64,000 nucleotides of DNA from Mycobacterium shigaense. Its GTDB lineage: Bacteria > Actinomycetota > Actinomycetes > Mycobacteriales > Mycobacteriaceae. The stretch spans positions 4,464,001 to 4,528,000 of the forward strand of contig NZ_AP018164.1 in NCBI RefSeq assembly GCF_002356315.1. Direction: 5' to 3'. Positions 1-8,124 of the stretch are shown here, piece after piece. The stretch's first letter is position 1. The number at the start of each line of letters is the position of its first letter. The position numbers and the translations under genes were made by a program. The notes beneath the pieces were generated by a model. The model did not search any database and was not told the DNA's origin. It saw only the letters and a list, made by a program, of their open reading frames with translations.

Positions 1-411
1 CGACAAGTCGAGGGTCATTTGCGCGAAGTCGTTGGTGACCACCGCCCCGGTCGGGACGTCGACGATCGCGGGCACGGTGATGCCCTTGGGGTAGTCGGCG
101 AAGCGTTTGAAGTAGGCGTCCTGCAGCCGGGGAATCTTCAAAACCGGATCGACGCCGCCGGAATCGAGGTCGAACGTCCAGCTGCGCTCGTCATGCGTCG
201 GGCCGCAAAACCCAATGGAGAGAACGTCTTCCAGGCCCAACAAGCGCCGGACGATGATCGCGCGGTTGGCCCATGGGCAAGCCCTGGCGACGATGAGCCG
301 GTACCGGCCGGGCTCTACCGGGTAGCCGTCGCGACCGTCTGCGGTGATGCGGGTGCTGATGTAGTTGGCGTCGCGGGTAAATTCGCCCGCCGAGGCAACG
401 TAGGTGGCCAT
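1..411 (-). CDS. Glutathionyl-hydroquinone reductase-like protein (GST superfamily), N-terminal part
   Basis: The gene runs off the left edge, so only the first 137 residues are present. The protein starts MATYVASAGEF and carries a CPWANR motif (Cys45) followed by GLEDVLSIGF and a DERSW stretch. This is the thioredoxin-fold active-site layout of the YqjG/ECM4 family, which reduces glutathionyl-hydroquinones. Mycobacteria use mycothiol, so the physiological thiol may differ (inference). The ATG at 411 is the first start in the open frame. It is co-oriented with the cold-shock gene upstream, about 84 bp away. Function is by family only. Confidence 0.75.
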   Translation of the reverse strand, partial: MATYVASAGEFTRDANYISTRITADGRDGYPVEPGRYRLIVARACPWANRAIIVRRLLGLEDVLSIGFCGPTHDERSWTFDLDSGGVDPVLKIPRLQDAYFKRFADYPKGITVPAIVDVPTGAVVTNDFAQMTLDLS

Positions 412-495
412 GGCCTCGATTCTGCCCTCACGCGGGCAGCCCGAGGGACGCGGCCGCCATGAGGAAGCGCCAGGCCGATGACGCGGTCCGCCGGG

Positions 496-903
496 TCAGG
501 CGTCGAGCTCCCGGGCCACCGCCTTGACGACCTCGGAAACCCGACGGGCCACTTTGCGGTCGGGATAGCGGCCCTTGCGCAGCTCGGGTTGCACCGCGCT
601 CTCCAGCAGCGTGATCATGTCCTCGACCATGCCGTGCAGCTCGTCGGGGCTGTGCTTGTGCTCGACCGGTGTCTCGCGGCGCGTCTTGGCGAGGGTGGGC
701 GGCGGATCGATCAGCTTGAGGCTTAGTGCCTGCGGACCGCGCCGCCCGGAAGCCAAGCCGAATTCCACCTTCTGCCCCGTCTTGAGCCCCTCGACGCCCT
801 CGGGCAACGCGGACGAGCGGACATAGACGTCTTCGCCGTCCTCCTGTGACAGGAAGCCAAACCCCTTGTCGGCGTCGTACCACTTAACCTTGCCGGTCGG
901 CAC
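496..903 (-). CDS. cspB: Cold-shock domain protein CspB
   Basis: A 135-residue protein. The first 65 residues form a cold-shock domain with the RNP1-like GKVKWYDADKGFGFL and RNP2-like EDVYVRSSAL strands that bind single-stranded nucleic acid. The C-terminal half is a mycobacterial extension rich in charged helices. I chose the GTG at 903 because an AGGTGAG ribosome-binding sequence lies 4 bases upstream and the length then matches Rv0871. A GTG three codons earlier is possible. It sits divergently from the YccF-like gene, as Rv0871 does from Rv0870c. Confidence 0.93.
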   Translation of the reverse strand: MPTGKVKWYDADKGFGFLSQEDGEDVYVRSSALPEGVEGLKTGQKVEFGLASGRRGPQALSLKLIDPPPTLAKTRRETPVEHKHSPDELHGMVEDMITLLESAVQPELRKGRYPDRKVARRVSEVVKAVARELDA

Positions 904-1066
904 TGGTCTCACCTGCTTGTCTGACGGATACCAAGGATGGGCAACACAAGACGCGTCCCGACTGTGCAGGACGCGATGCGGATTCAGATCCTACTCGGGT
1001 CATTGGCCGCCGAGCACCCCCGGTTTCCGGGTTACTCGCTAGGCTGGCAATACCACTGGAGGAGAA

Positions 1067-1471
1067 ATGCGCCTGATCCTGAACATAATCTGGCTCCTAT
1101 TCGGCGGCCTCTGGATGGCCCTCGGATACGCGGCCGCGGCGCTGCTCAGTTTTCTGCTCATCGTCACGATCCCGTTCGGCTTCGCGGCGCTGCGCATCGC
1201 GTCGTACGCGTTGTGGCCGTTCGGCCGGACCGTCATCGACAAACCGACGGCGGGCACCGGCGCCCTCATCGGAAACGTCCTGTGGATTCTCCTGTTCGGG
1301 ATCTGGCTCGCGCTCGGACATCTCATGAGCGCGGCGGCAATGGCGATCACCATCGTCGGCATTCCGCTGGCGTTGGCGCACCTCAAATTGATTCCGGTAT
1401 CGCTCATGCCGCTGGGCAAGCAAATCGTTCCGGTCGGGTCGGCGCCGCGACTGGCACGGGCGGCCGCATGA
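1067..1471 (+). CDS. YccF-like inner membrane protein (Rv0870c-like)
   Basis: A 134-residue protein with four hydrophobic segments arranged as two similar halves. Each half has a glycine-rich IPFGFAAL or VGIPLALAHL signature typical of the YccF domain. No enzymatic function is known for the family. The ATG at 1067 follows GGAGGAGAA at a good distance. Its TGA overlaps the ATG of moaA (ATGA), so the two genes are probably co-translated. The placement next to moaA is conserved in M. tuberculosis. Confidence 0.88.
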   Translation: MRLILNIIWLLFGGLWMALGYAAAALLSFLLIVTIPFGFAALRIASYALWPFGRTVIDKPTAGTGALIGNVLWILLFGIWLALGHLMSAAAMAITIVGIPLALAHLKLIPVSLMPLGKQIVPVGSAPRLARAAA

Positions 1472-2547
1472 CGCTGACCGCCCTCGGTGTTCCGACGATG
1501 CCCGGCCGGGGCTCGGCGCCCGACGCCGCGGACGCGCCCGCCGAGGGCCCGCTGCTGGACAGTTTCGGCAGGGCCGCCACCGATCTGCGCGTCTCGCTGA
1601 CCGATCGGTGCAACCTGCGCTGCAGTTACTGCATGCCGGCCGACGGCCTGGACTGGCTGCCCGGCGAACAGCTCCTGCGGCCCGACGAGCTGGTCAGGCT
1701 GCTGCACATCGCGGTGGCCCGGCTGGGCGTCACCAGCGTGCGCTTTACCGGCGGTGAGCCGCTGCTGGCCCACCACCTCGAGGAGGTGGTGGCCGCCGCG
1801 GCCGCGCTACACCCACGCCCCGAGATCTCGCTGACCACCAACGGCGTGGGGTTGGCCCGCCGGGCAACCGCTTTGGCCGACGCCGGCCTCGACCGCGTCA
1901 ACGTTTCGCTCGACAGCGTGAATCGCGCCCACTTCGCCGCGATCACCCGCCGGGACCGGCTCGCCGACGTCGTGGCCGGCCTGGCCGCCGCGAAACGGGC
2001 CGGCCTGACACCGGTCAAAGTCAACGCCGTGCTCGACCCGGGCACCGGCCGCGACGACGTCGTCGCGCTGTTGCGGTTCTGCCTCGAGCACGGCTACCAG
2101 TTGCGGGTCATCGAGCAGATGCCGCTGGACGCGGGGCATCTGTGGCAGCGTGACGCCGCGCTCAGTGCCGATGACGTCCTGACGGCCTTACGACCGCACT
2201 TCCGCCTGCGGCCCGACCCCGCCCCGCGCGGCTCGGCGCCCGCCGAGCTGTGGCTGGTCGACGCGGCCACGGACACACCAGCCGGAAAGTTCGGTCTGGT
2301 GGCGTCGGTGTCGCACGCCTTCTGTTCGACCTGCGACCGCACCCGGCTGACCGCCGACGGCCAGATTCGCAGCTGCCTGTTCTCCGCGGAAGAGACCGAC
2401 CTGCGCGCCCTGCTCCGCGGCGGCGCCTCTGACGGCGCGATCGAGACTGCGTGGCGCGCCGCGATGTGGGGCAAGCCGGCCGGCCACGGCATCAACGACC
2501 CCAGCTTCATCCAGCCGGCCCGGCCGATGAGCGCGATCGGTGGCTGA
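1468..2547 (+). CDS. moaA: GTP 3',8-cyclase MoaA (molybdenum cofactor synthesis)
   Basis: A radical-SAM enzyme of 359 residues that, with MoaC, turns GTP into cyclic pyranopterin monophosphate. The N-terminal 4Fe-4S cluster ligands are Cys48, Cys52 and Cys55 in RCNLRCSYCMP. The SAM-binding FTGGEPLL motif follows. The C-terminal second cluster motif is CSTCDRTRLTADGQIRSC, and the protein ends in the catalytic double glycine (AIGG). The open frame extends far upstream, but the ATG at 1468 overlaps the previous stop and gives the length of MoaA2 (Rv0869c). It is coupled to moaD by an 8-bp overlap. Confidence 0.96.
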   Translation: MTLTALGVPTMPGRGSAPDAADAPAEGPLLDSFGRAATDLRVSLTDRCNLRCSYCMPADGLDWLPGEQLLRPDELVRLLHIAVARLGVTSVRFTGGEPLLAHHLEEVVAAAAALHPRPEISLTTNGVGLARRATALADAGLDRVNVSLDSVNRAHFAAITRRDRLADVVAGLAAAKRAGLTPVKVNAVLDPGTGRDDVVALLRFCLEHGYQLRVIEQMPLDAGHLWQRDAALSADDVLTALRPHFRLRPDPAPRGSAPAELWLVDAATDTPAGKFGLVASVSHAFCSTCDRTRLTADGQIRSCLFSAEETDLRALLRGGASDGAIETAWRAAMWGKPAGHGINDPSFIQPARPMSAIGG

Positions 2548-2818
2548 ACATTCCGTCCACCCCGACGGCATCCCGGTGACGATCCGCTACTTCGCCGCCG
2601 CGCGCGCGGCCGCCGGAGCCGAATCGGAGACGGTGATCCTGCGCCCCGGCACCACGGTGGCCGAGTTGGTTGACCGGCTCGCCGTTGCGGGTACCCGACT
2701 TGCAACCGTGTTGAGCCGATGCTCTTACCTCTGCGACGGTGTCGCGGTGCGCGACGAGACCGAAGTGTTGCGGTCGGGTAACACGATCGATGTGTTACCG
2801 CCCTTCGCCGGCGGTTGA
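2540..2818 (+). CDS. moaD: Molybdopterin synthase small subunit MoaD
   Basis: A 92-residue beta-grasp, ubiquitin-like protein ending in PPFAGG. The terminal Gly-Gly is adenylated and thiocarboxylated so that MoaD can deliver sulfur to precursor Z in complex with MoaE. The GTG start lies inside the end of moaA, which suggests translational coupling. The partner MoaE is encoded on the other strand beyond rpfA, the same arrangement as moaD2/moaE2 in M. tuberculosis. Confidence 0.94.
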   Translation: MAEHSVHPDGIPVTIRYFAAARAAAGAESETVILRPGTTVAELVDRLAVAGTRLATVLSRCSYLCDGVAVRDETEVLRSGNTIDVLPPFAGG

Positions 2819-2821
2819 TTT

Positions 2822-2837
2822 TGTGAGATGGGTCACG
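2822..2837 (+). promoter_or_regulatory. CRP-type binding site upstream of rpfA
   Basis: The 16-mer TGTGAGATGGGTCACG fits the CRP consensus TGTGA-N6-TCACA with one mismatch, and lies just after the moaD stop. In M. tuberculosis the CRP homologue Rv3676 is known to control rpfA. The site is about 200 bp upstream of the riboswitch, consistent with an rpfA promoter in this interval. The exact promoter was not identified. Confidence 0.75.
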
Positions 2838-3029
2838 TAACGGATTGATAACGGCGCGGACACGGCGCGATCTCGGACTGCATGACCTGCGCAACTTCAG
2901 GCGCTCCTGCGGCTTTCAAAAGTGTCCGTGGGGGAAACGCCGAGTTTCGTAGAAAGTGACGCGGTCCACAGAACCCGCTACCGTCTCGGGAGGCTCGCCA
3001 AGCTAACCGAGTGGCGTTCCTCCCCGGCC

Positions 3030-3231
3030 CGTCGCGCCGAGCTCCATCCAATGGGCGGGGGACACCGAACGTGGATGGAGGCGGGGGACCCACCGGTCCA
3101 CCGTGATCGGACCGGAGTCGCGTGCGACTCCTTGGGGTGAAGCCGACGTCGGCTCAGTGCGGAGCGACGTCGGCCGGGAGGCCTCTCCCCCCGAACCCGA
3201 CAGCTGACCTCGCAGGCGCGTTGAAGAGAGG
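3030..3231 (+). promoter_or_regulatory. ydaO-type (c-di-AMP) riboswitch in the rpfA leader
   Basis: The leader contains the conserved blocks of this riboswitch class in order: GGGGGACCCA, CTTGGGGTGAA, CCGAACCCGACAGCTGACCT and GTTGAAGAGAGG. The closing helix can form between CGCGCC at 3033-3038 and GGCGCG at 3215-3220. These riboswitches bind c-di-AMP and usually turn off cell-wall hydrolase genes in actinobacteria (established knowledge). The 3' edge lies about 17 bases before the rpfA start. Boundaries are approximate. Confidence 0.92.
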
Positions 3232-3247
3232 AAACCTTTCGGCGCGT

Positions 3248-4018
3248 ATGAGCGGACGTCACCGTAAGCCCACGACATCCAACATCAGCGTCGCCAAGAT
3301 CGCCTTTATCGGGGCGGTTCTTGGTGGCGGCAGCATTGCGATGGCTGCCCAGGCAGCCGCGGCCACCGATAGCGAATGGGATCAGGTAGCCCGTTGCGAG
3401 TCCGGCGGCAACTGGGGAATCAACACCGGCAACGGCTATTACGGCGGCGTGCAGTTCAACGCCGGCACGTGGGCCTCGCACGGCGGCGGCGAGTACGCCC
3501 CGTCGGCGCATCTGGCCACCAAAGAACAACAGATTGCCGTCGCAGAGCGGGTTCTCGCGACCCAGGGTCGCGGCGCCTGGCCGGTGTGCGGTGGTGCGCT
3601 GTCGGGCCCGACCCCGCGCGAGGTACTTCCCGCGCCCGCTGGTCTGGATGTGCCCGGCCTCAACGGCGACCCAGCCCCGTTGGCGCCGCCCCCCGCGGAG
3701 GCGCCTCCCCCGCCGCCGGCTGACCCGCCAGCGCCGGTACAGCTGGCCTCCTTCGATCAGCCCGCGGAGCTCCCGCCGGCGGCCCCGGCCGACGCACCGC
3801 CGCCGGCGGACGCAGTGCCGCCGGCACCGCCGATCGATCTGCCTCCCGCGGACGTTCCGCCGCCCGCGCCCGACGCACCGCCGACCCCCGCACCTGATGC
3901 GCCGCTGCCCGCGACCAAGGTCGGCTACACGCAGAACGTGTTGGACGCGATACGCGGTCAGAACATCAACGGCAACGACGCGCTGGACGCGTTGGCGCTG
4001 TCGGCTCCCGTCAGCTGA
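3248..4018 (+). CDS. rpfA: Resuscitation-promoting factor RpfA
   Basis: A secreted peptidoglycan hydrolase of 256 residues that helps restart growth of dormant cells. A signal region (about 1-39) is followed by the Rpf lysozyme-like domain (about 40-115) with catalytic Glu51 in ARCESGGNWGINTG and the conserved cysteines Cys50 and the one in WPVCGG. The rest is a Pro/Ala-rich tail with a short C-terminal globular segment. M. tuberculosis RpfA is about 407 residues, so the repeat region is much shorter here. The ATG at 3248 starts a standard signal peptide. An in-frame extension upstream lies inside the riboswitch and is not coding. Confidence 0.95.
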   Translation: MSGRHRKPTTSNISVAKIAFIGAVLGGGSIAMAAQAAAATDSEWDQVARCESGGNWGINTGNGYYGGVQFNAGTWASHGGGEYAPSAHLATKEQQIAVAERVLATQGRGAWPVCGGALSGPTPREVLPAPAGLDVPGLNGDPAPLAPPPAEAPPPPPADPPAPVQLASFDQPAELPPAAPADAPPPADAVPPAPPIDLPPADVPPPAPDAPPTPAPDAPLPATKVGYTQNVLDAIRGQNINGNDALDALALSAPVS

Positions 4019-4044
4019 CGCGCTGACCCCGGCCGGGTTCGGCG

Positions 4045-4470
4045 CTAGGCCGATCCCACCCACTCCTCGGTGCCGTCGTCGAAGAACTGGTGTTTCCAGA
4101 CGGGCAGCCGGTCCTTGATGGTGTCGACCAGCTGCGCACAGGTGGCGAAGGCGGACTGTCGATGGTCGGCGGCAACCGCGGCCACCAGCGCGGCCTCACC
4201 AATGTGCAGCGTGCCGATCCGGTGACTGGCCGCCACGGCGCGCACGCCGCAGGACGCGGCGGCGACTTCACCGACCACCTCGGCAAGGACGTCCGCCGCC
4301 GCGGGGTGCGCGGAATACTCCAGCCGCACCACCCGCCGTCCGCCGTCGTGGTCGCGAATCATCCCCACGAATCCGACGATGGCACCAGCCGATTGGTGTC
4401 CCACCAATTCCTCATGCTCGGCCAGATCGATCGGCTGCTCGGTCACCGCGGCGCGGACGACGAGCGTCAT
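4045..4470 (-). CDS. moaE: Molybdopterin synthase large subunit MoaE
   Basis: A 141-residue protein that, with two MoaD subunits, converts cyclic pyranopterin monophosphate into molybdopterin. Family signatures include GAIVGFVGMIRDHDGG, LEYSAHP and the C-terminal VWKHQFFDDGTEEWV that carries the active-site lysine. It overlaps the end of mog by 4 bp, so the moaC-mog-moaE genes form one operon. It converges on rpfA with only 26 bp between the stops. It matches Rv0866 in length. Confidence 0.95.
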   Translation of the reverse strand: MTLVVRAAVTEQPIDLAEHEELVGHQSAGAIVGFVGMIRDHDGGRRVVRLEYSAHPAAADVLAEVVGEVAAASCGVRAVAASHRIGTLHIGEAALVAAVAADHRQSAFATCAQLVDTIKDRLPVWKHQFFDDGTEEWVGSA

Positions 4471-4949
4471 CGCTCGTGATCTTTACCAGCAAGTTGGTCG
4501 AGGGCGTGATCGAGCACATCGGCGAGCACCCCGAGCCCGTCGCGGACGCCGCCGGGTGAGCCGGGCAGGTTGACGATCAGCGTCCGGCCGGCCACCCCGC
4601 ACACACCGCGCGACAGCACCGACGTCGGCACCTTGGGCAAACCGGACTGACGAATCGCGTCGGCGAGACCGGGAATCAGGTAATCGACCACCGCGACGGT
4701 CTGGTCCGCGGTGGTGTCGGTGGGTGAGATACCGGTTCCGCCGGAGGTGACGATGAGGTCGACCTCGTCGTCGAGCGCGTCGCTCAGCGCCTCCCCGACC
4801 GGATTCCCGTCGGCAACGACCTTCGGCTCGTTGATTGAAAACCCTTGTTGCTCAAGCCATTCGGCTATGATTGGACCACATTCGTCGGTGTATACACCGT
4901 CCGACGCGCGGGTCGAGGCGATTATGATTCGTGCGGATCTAGCGCTCAT
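4467..4949 (-). CDS. mog: Molybdopterin adenylyltransferase-type protein Mog/MoaB
   Basis: A 160-residue protein of the MogA/MoaB fold that adenylylates molybdopterin before molybdenum insertion. The nucleotide-binding TSGGTGISPTDTTAD loop and the NLPGSPGGV motif are present. I chose the ATG at 4949 because its A is the last base of the moaC stop (TGATG) and the length equals that of Rv0865. A start four codons earlier is also open. It is translationally coupled on both sides. Confidence 0.92.
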   Translation of the reverse strand: MSARSARIIIASTRASDGVYTDECGPIIAEWLEQQGFSINEPKVVADGNPVGEALSDALDDEVDLIVTSGGTGISPTDTTADQTVAVVDYLIPGLADAIRQSGLPKVPTSVLSRGVCGVAGRTLIVNLPGSPGGVRDGLGVLADVLDHALDQLAGKDHER

Positions 4950-5473
4950 CACCGTGCCCAATGTCCGGTTTTGCCGCCCTCCTTGCGGAGCACGCGGATG
5001 TCATCGATACGCGCGGCCGGGTCAACCGCCTTGATCATGTCGTAGAGCGTAAGGCCGGCCACGCTGACGGCGGTCAGCGCCTCCATCTCCACCCCCGTGC
5101 GATCCGTGCTGCGCACCGTCGCCACGATCTCGATATCCGTGTCGCCGATCGTGAAATCGACGTCGACCCCGGTGAGCGCGAGCTGATGGCACAACGGGAT
5201 CAGCTCGCTGGTCCGTTTGGCCGCCAGGATGCCGGCCACCCGTGCCGTGGCCAGAGCGTCGCCCTTGGGTAGCCCGCCGCTCGAGATCAACGCGACGACT
5301 TCGGGCGAAGTCCGCAGCGCACCCGCGGCGACGGCGGTCCGTTTGGTCGCGCCCTTCTCGGTGACGTCGACCATGTGGGCGGCACCGCGCTCGTCCAGGT
5401 GCGACAAGGTGCCCGGGCGGGGCGCGCCCGGCTCCCACGTCGTGGGAGAGCTGGATGCCCTGGGCCGAGCCAT
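4949..5473 (-). CDS. moaC: Cyclic pyranopterin monophosphate synthase MoaC
   Basis: A 174-residue protein that completes formation of cyclic pyranopterin monophosphate after MoaA. Conserved elements are HMVDVTEK, the KGDALATARVAGI helix, LIPLCHQLAL and TGVEMEALTAVSVA. The N-terminal 30 residues are variable in this family, so the ATG at 5473 is the likely but not certain start. It is the first gene of the moaC-mog-moaE operon and lies 8 bp from the Rv0863-like gene upstream. Confidence 0.95.
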   Translation of the reverse strand: MARPRASSSPTTWEPGAPRPGTLSHLDERGAAHMVDVTEKGATKRTAVAAGALRTSPEVVALISSGGLPKGDALATARVAGILAAKRTSELIPLCHQLALTGVDVDFTIGDTDIEIVATVRSTDRTGVEMEALTAVSVAGLTLYDMIKAVDPAARIDDIRVLRKEGGKTGHWAR

Positions 5474-5480
5474 CCCGGCG

Positions 5481-5681
5481 CTACCGATTGACGACGGTGA
5501 CCGGGTGCAGGTACGGCAGGTCGTCGGTGGGTAGCGGGAACACCAGGTCGCCGAACGGAGACAAGGCGCCCGTCCGATCGCTTACGAGTTCGCTCACCGC
5601 GTGGTCATCGGGGTCCGTCGCCGGCCAGCCATTGTCGACGTACCTGGTTTTGCCCTCGTTGCTGTCAGCCACGCTATCCAT
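5481..5681 (-). CDS. Conserved small mycobacterial protein (Rv0863-like)
   Basis: A 66-residue acidic protein with no membrane segment. Its position directly upstream of moaC and its conserved DNGWPATDPDDHAVSEL core match Rv0863. No function is known. It may share a transcript with moaC, mog and moaE because the gap to moaC is 8 bp. The start could be the ATG at 5681 or a GTG four codons later. Confidence 0.7.
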   Translation of the reverse strand: MDSVADSNEGKTRYVDNGWPATDPDDHAVSELVSDRTGALSPFGDLVFPLPTDDLPYLHPVTVVNR

Positions 5682-5800
5682 TCTGACAGGTCACGCCCAC
5701 GCACGTGGCGCGAGTTCGGTTGCGCAACCCGTCCGGCCAGGTCGGTGTGGCGGTCTCGCCGCCGACTCGGGGACCGCCGGCTGCTTTACGCTGGTCAGCG

Positions 5801-8062
5801 ATGACCGACAACACCCCGGATATCCCGCTGGGGTCCTGGCTTGCCGACTTGCCCGACGAGCGGCTGATCCGACTGCTGGAACTCCGGCCGGACCTTGCCC
5901 AGCCCCCGCCCGGCAACATCGCCGCGCTGGCCGCGCGCGCCCAGGCCCGGCAGTCGGTAAAGGCTGCCACCGACGAACTCGACTTCTTGCGGCTGGCGGT
6001 GCTCGACGCGCTGCTGGTCCTGCAGGCCGACACCGCGCCGGTGCCGACCACGAAACTGCTGGCCCTCATCGACGACCGCGCCCCGCAGTCCGATGTCCTC
6101 GACGCGCTGGATGACCTTGGACAACGGGCGCTGGTGTGGGGCGGGGTCGCCGCCCGGGTGGCCCCCGACGCCGGCACCGCGTTGCCGTGGCATCCGGGGC
6201 AGGTCACGATCGAGGACTCGTCGCGCACCGGTGCACAGATCGCCGAACTGATCGACGGCCTCGCCCAGCCGCAGCGCGGCGTGCTGGACAAGCTGCTCGA
6301 GGGGTCCCCCGTGGGACGTACCCGCGACGCTGCCCCGGGCGCGCCGGCCGACCGGCCAGTCCCTCATCTGTTGGCCCTCGGGCTGCTGAGACGCCTCGAC
6401 GCCGAGACGGTCATCCTGCCCCGCCACGTCAGCCAGGTGCTGCGCGGCGAACGGCCCGGCCCGATGACGCTGACGGCGCCCGATCCGATCGTGTCGACTA
6501 CCACGCCCAAGGATGCCGATGCGGCCGCCGCCGGGGCCGTCATCGACCTGTTGCGCGAGGTCGACGTGCTCCTCGAAATCCTGGGCGCCGCACCGGTTCC
6601 CGAACTTCGCAGTGGCGGCATGGGGGTCCGCGAAGTCAAGCGGCTCGCCAAGGCGATCGGCCTGGACGAGCCGCGGCTGGGCCTGGTCCTCGAGGTCACG
6701 GCCGCGGCCGGGCTGATCGCGAGCGGGATACCGGACCCCGAGCCCGACAGCGGCCCCAATACCGATGGCCCCTACTGGGCGCCGACGGTGGCCGCCGACC
6801 GGTTCACCACGCTGTCGGCCGCGGAGCGCTGGCTCCTGCTCGCCACCACCTGGCTCGACTTGCCCGGCCGCCCCTCCCTCATCGGCAGCCGCGGTCCGGA
6901 CGGCAAACCTTATGGTGCGCTGTCGGATTCGCTGTACTCGACGGCCGCCCCCCTGGATCGGCGGCTGCTGATGGGCATGCTCGCCGAGTTGCCACCAGGG
7001 GCCGGCGTCGACGCCACCACGGCGTCGGCGGCGCTGATCTGGCGTCGTCCACGCTGGGCCAGGCGGCTGCAACCCGAACCCCTTGCCGATCTGCTCGCCG
7101 AAGGCCACGCACTGGGCCTGATCGGCCGCGGGGCGATCAGCACCGCGGGCCGGGCGGTGCTGGACGACACCGGCGACCCGTCGGCGGCCGTCGACGCGAT
7201 GAGCCGGGCGCTGCCCAAACCGATCGACCACTTCCTGATGCAGGCGGACCTGACGGTCGTGGTACCGGGGCCGCTGCAGCGCGAGCTCGCCGAGGAGCTG
7301 GCTACGGTTGCCACCGTCGAATCGGCCGGCGCGGCCATGGTGTATCGCATCAGTGAACAGTCCATCCGGCACGCGCTCGACATCGGCAAGACTCGCGACT
7401 GGATGCACGCATTCTTCGTCAACCACTCTAAAACGCCAGTGCCGCAAGGTCTTACATATCTCATCGACGACGTGGCGCGCCGGCATGGCCAGCTTCGGAT
7501 CGGCGTTGCCGCATCGTTCGTGCGCTGCGAAGACCCGGCCCTGCTGGCCCAGGCCGTCGCGGCCGCCGAGGATCTGCAGCTGCGCGCGCTGGCGCCTACC
7601 GTGGCCGTGTCCCCCGCGCCCATTGCCGATGTGCTCGGCGCGCTGCGCAGCGCAGGCTTCGCGCCGGCGGCCGAGGATGCCTCCGGCGCCATCGTCGATG
7701 TCCGGCCGCTTGGCGCGCGGGTAGCCACACCGCAGCAGCGTCGCCCTTACCGGCCCACGCCGCGACCCAGCAGCGACACCCTCAACGCGGTCGTCTCGGT
7801 GCTGCGGAAGGTGACCGCGGCCCCGTTCGGCAACAACCGCGTCGACCCCGCCGTCACGATGTCGCTGCTGCAGCGGGCCGCCAGGGATCAAGAGACGCTG
7901 CTGATCGGCTATCTGGACCCCGCCGGAGTGGCCACCCAGCGGATGGTGTCGCCGATCACCATCAAAGGGGGGCAGCTGGTGGCCTTCGATTCGGCCTCCG
8001 CCCGGCTGCGCGACTTTGCCATCCACCGCATCACGTCGGTGGTGTCGGCCCACGAACGATAA
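5801..8062 (+). CDS. Helicase-associated protein with XPB/Ssl2 N-terminal-like domain (Rv0862c-like)
   Basis: A 753-residue soluble protein that lacks Walker motifs. The C-terminal region (about 450-750), including PIDHFLMQADLTVVVPGPL and a segment similar to the WYL/XPB N-terminal domain, belongs to the helicase XPB/Ssl2 N-terminal domain family. The product resembles Rv0862c (756 residues). It lies 62 bp upstream of xpb on the same strand, an arrangement conserved in mycobacteria, so it is probably a partner of XPB in DNA repair (inference). The ATG at 5801 matches the orthologue start. Confidence 0.87.
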   Translation: MTDNTPDIPLGSWLADLPDERLIRLLELRPDLAQPPPGNIAALAARAQARQSVKAATDELDFLRLAVLDALLVLQADTAPVPTTKLLALIDDRAPQSDVLDALDDLGQRALVWGGVAARVAPDAGTALPWHPGQVTIEDSSRTGAQIAELIDGLAQPQRGVLDKLLEGSPVGRTRDAAPGAPADRPVPHLLALGLLRRLDAETVILPRHVSQVLRGERPGPMTLTAPDPIVSTTTPKDADAAAAGAVIDLLREVDVLLEILGAAPVPELRSGGMGVREVKRLAKAIGLDEPRLGLVLEVTAAAGLIASGIPDPEPDSGPNTDGPYWAPTVAADRFTTLSAAERWLLLATTWLDLPGRPSLIGSRGPDGKPYGALSDSLYSTAAPLDRRLLMGMLAELPPGAGVDATTASAALIWRRPRWARRLQPEPLADLLAEGHALGLIGRGAISTAGRAVLDDTGDPSAAVDAMSRALPKPIDHFLMQADLTVVVPGPLQRELAEELATVATVESAGAAMVYRISEQSIRHALDIGKTRDWMHAFFVNHSKTPVPQGLTYLIDDVARRHGQLRIGVAASFVRCEDPALLAQAVAAAEDLQLRALAPTVAVSPAPIADVLGALRSAGFAPAAEDASGAIVDVRPLGARVATPQQRRPYRPTPRPSSDTLNAVVSVLRKVTAAPFGNNRVDPAVTMSLLQRAARDQETLLIGYLDPAGVATQRMVSPITIKGGQLVAFDSASARLRDFAIHRITSVVSAHER

Positions 8063-8124
8063 TGGATGGTTATGTGCGCCGATGACGATGCAGTGCGCGG
8101 GGACGAGGAAAGGAGTGGCGCTAG

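Noticed and set aside
937..1467. Upstream in-frame extension of moaA
   Set aside because: It covers the YccF-like gene in another frame; the ATG at 1468 gives the family length and overlaps the previous stop.
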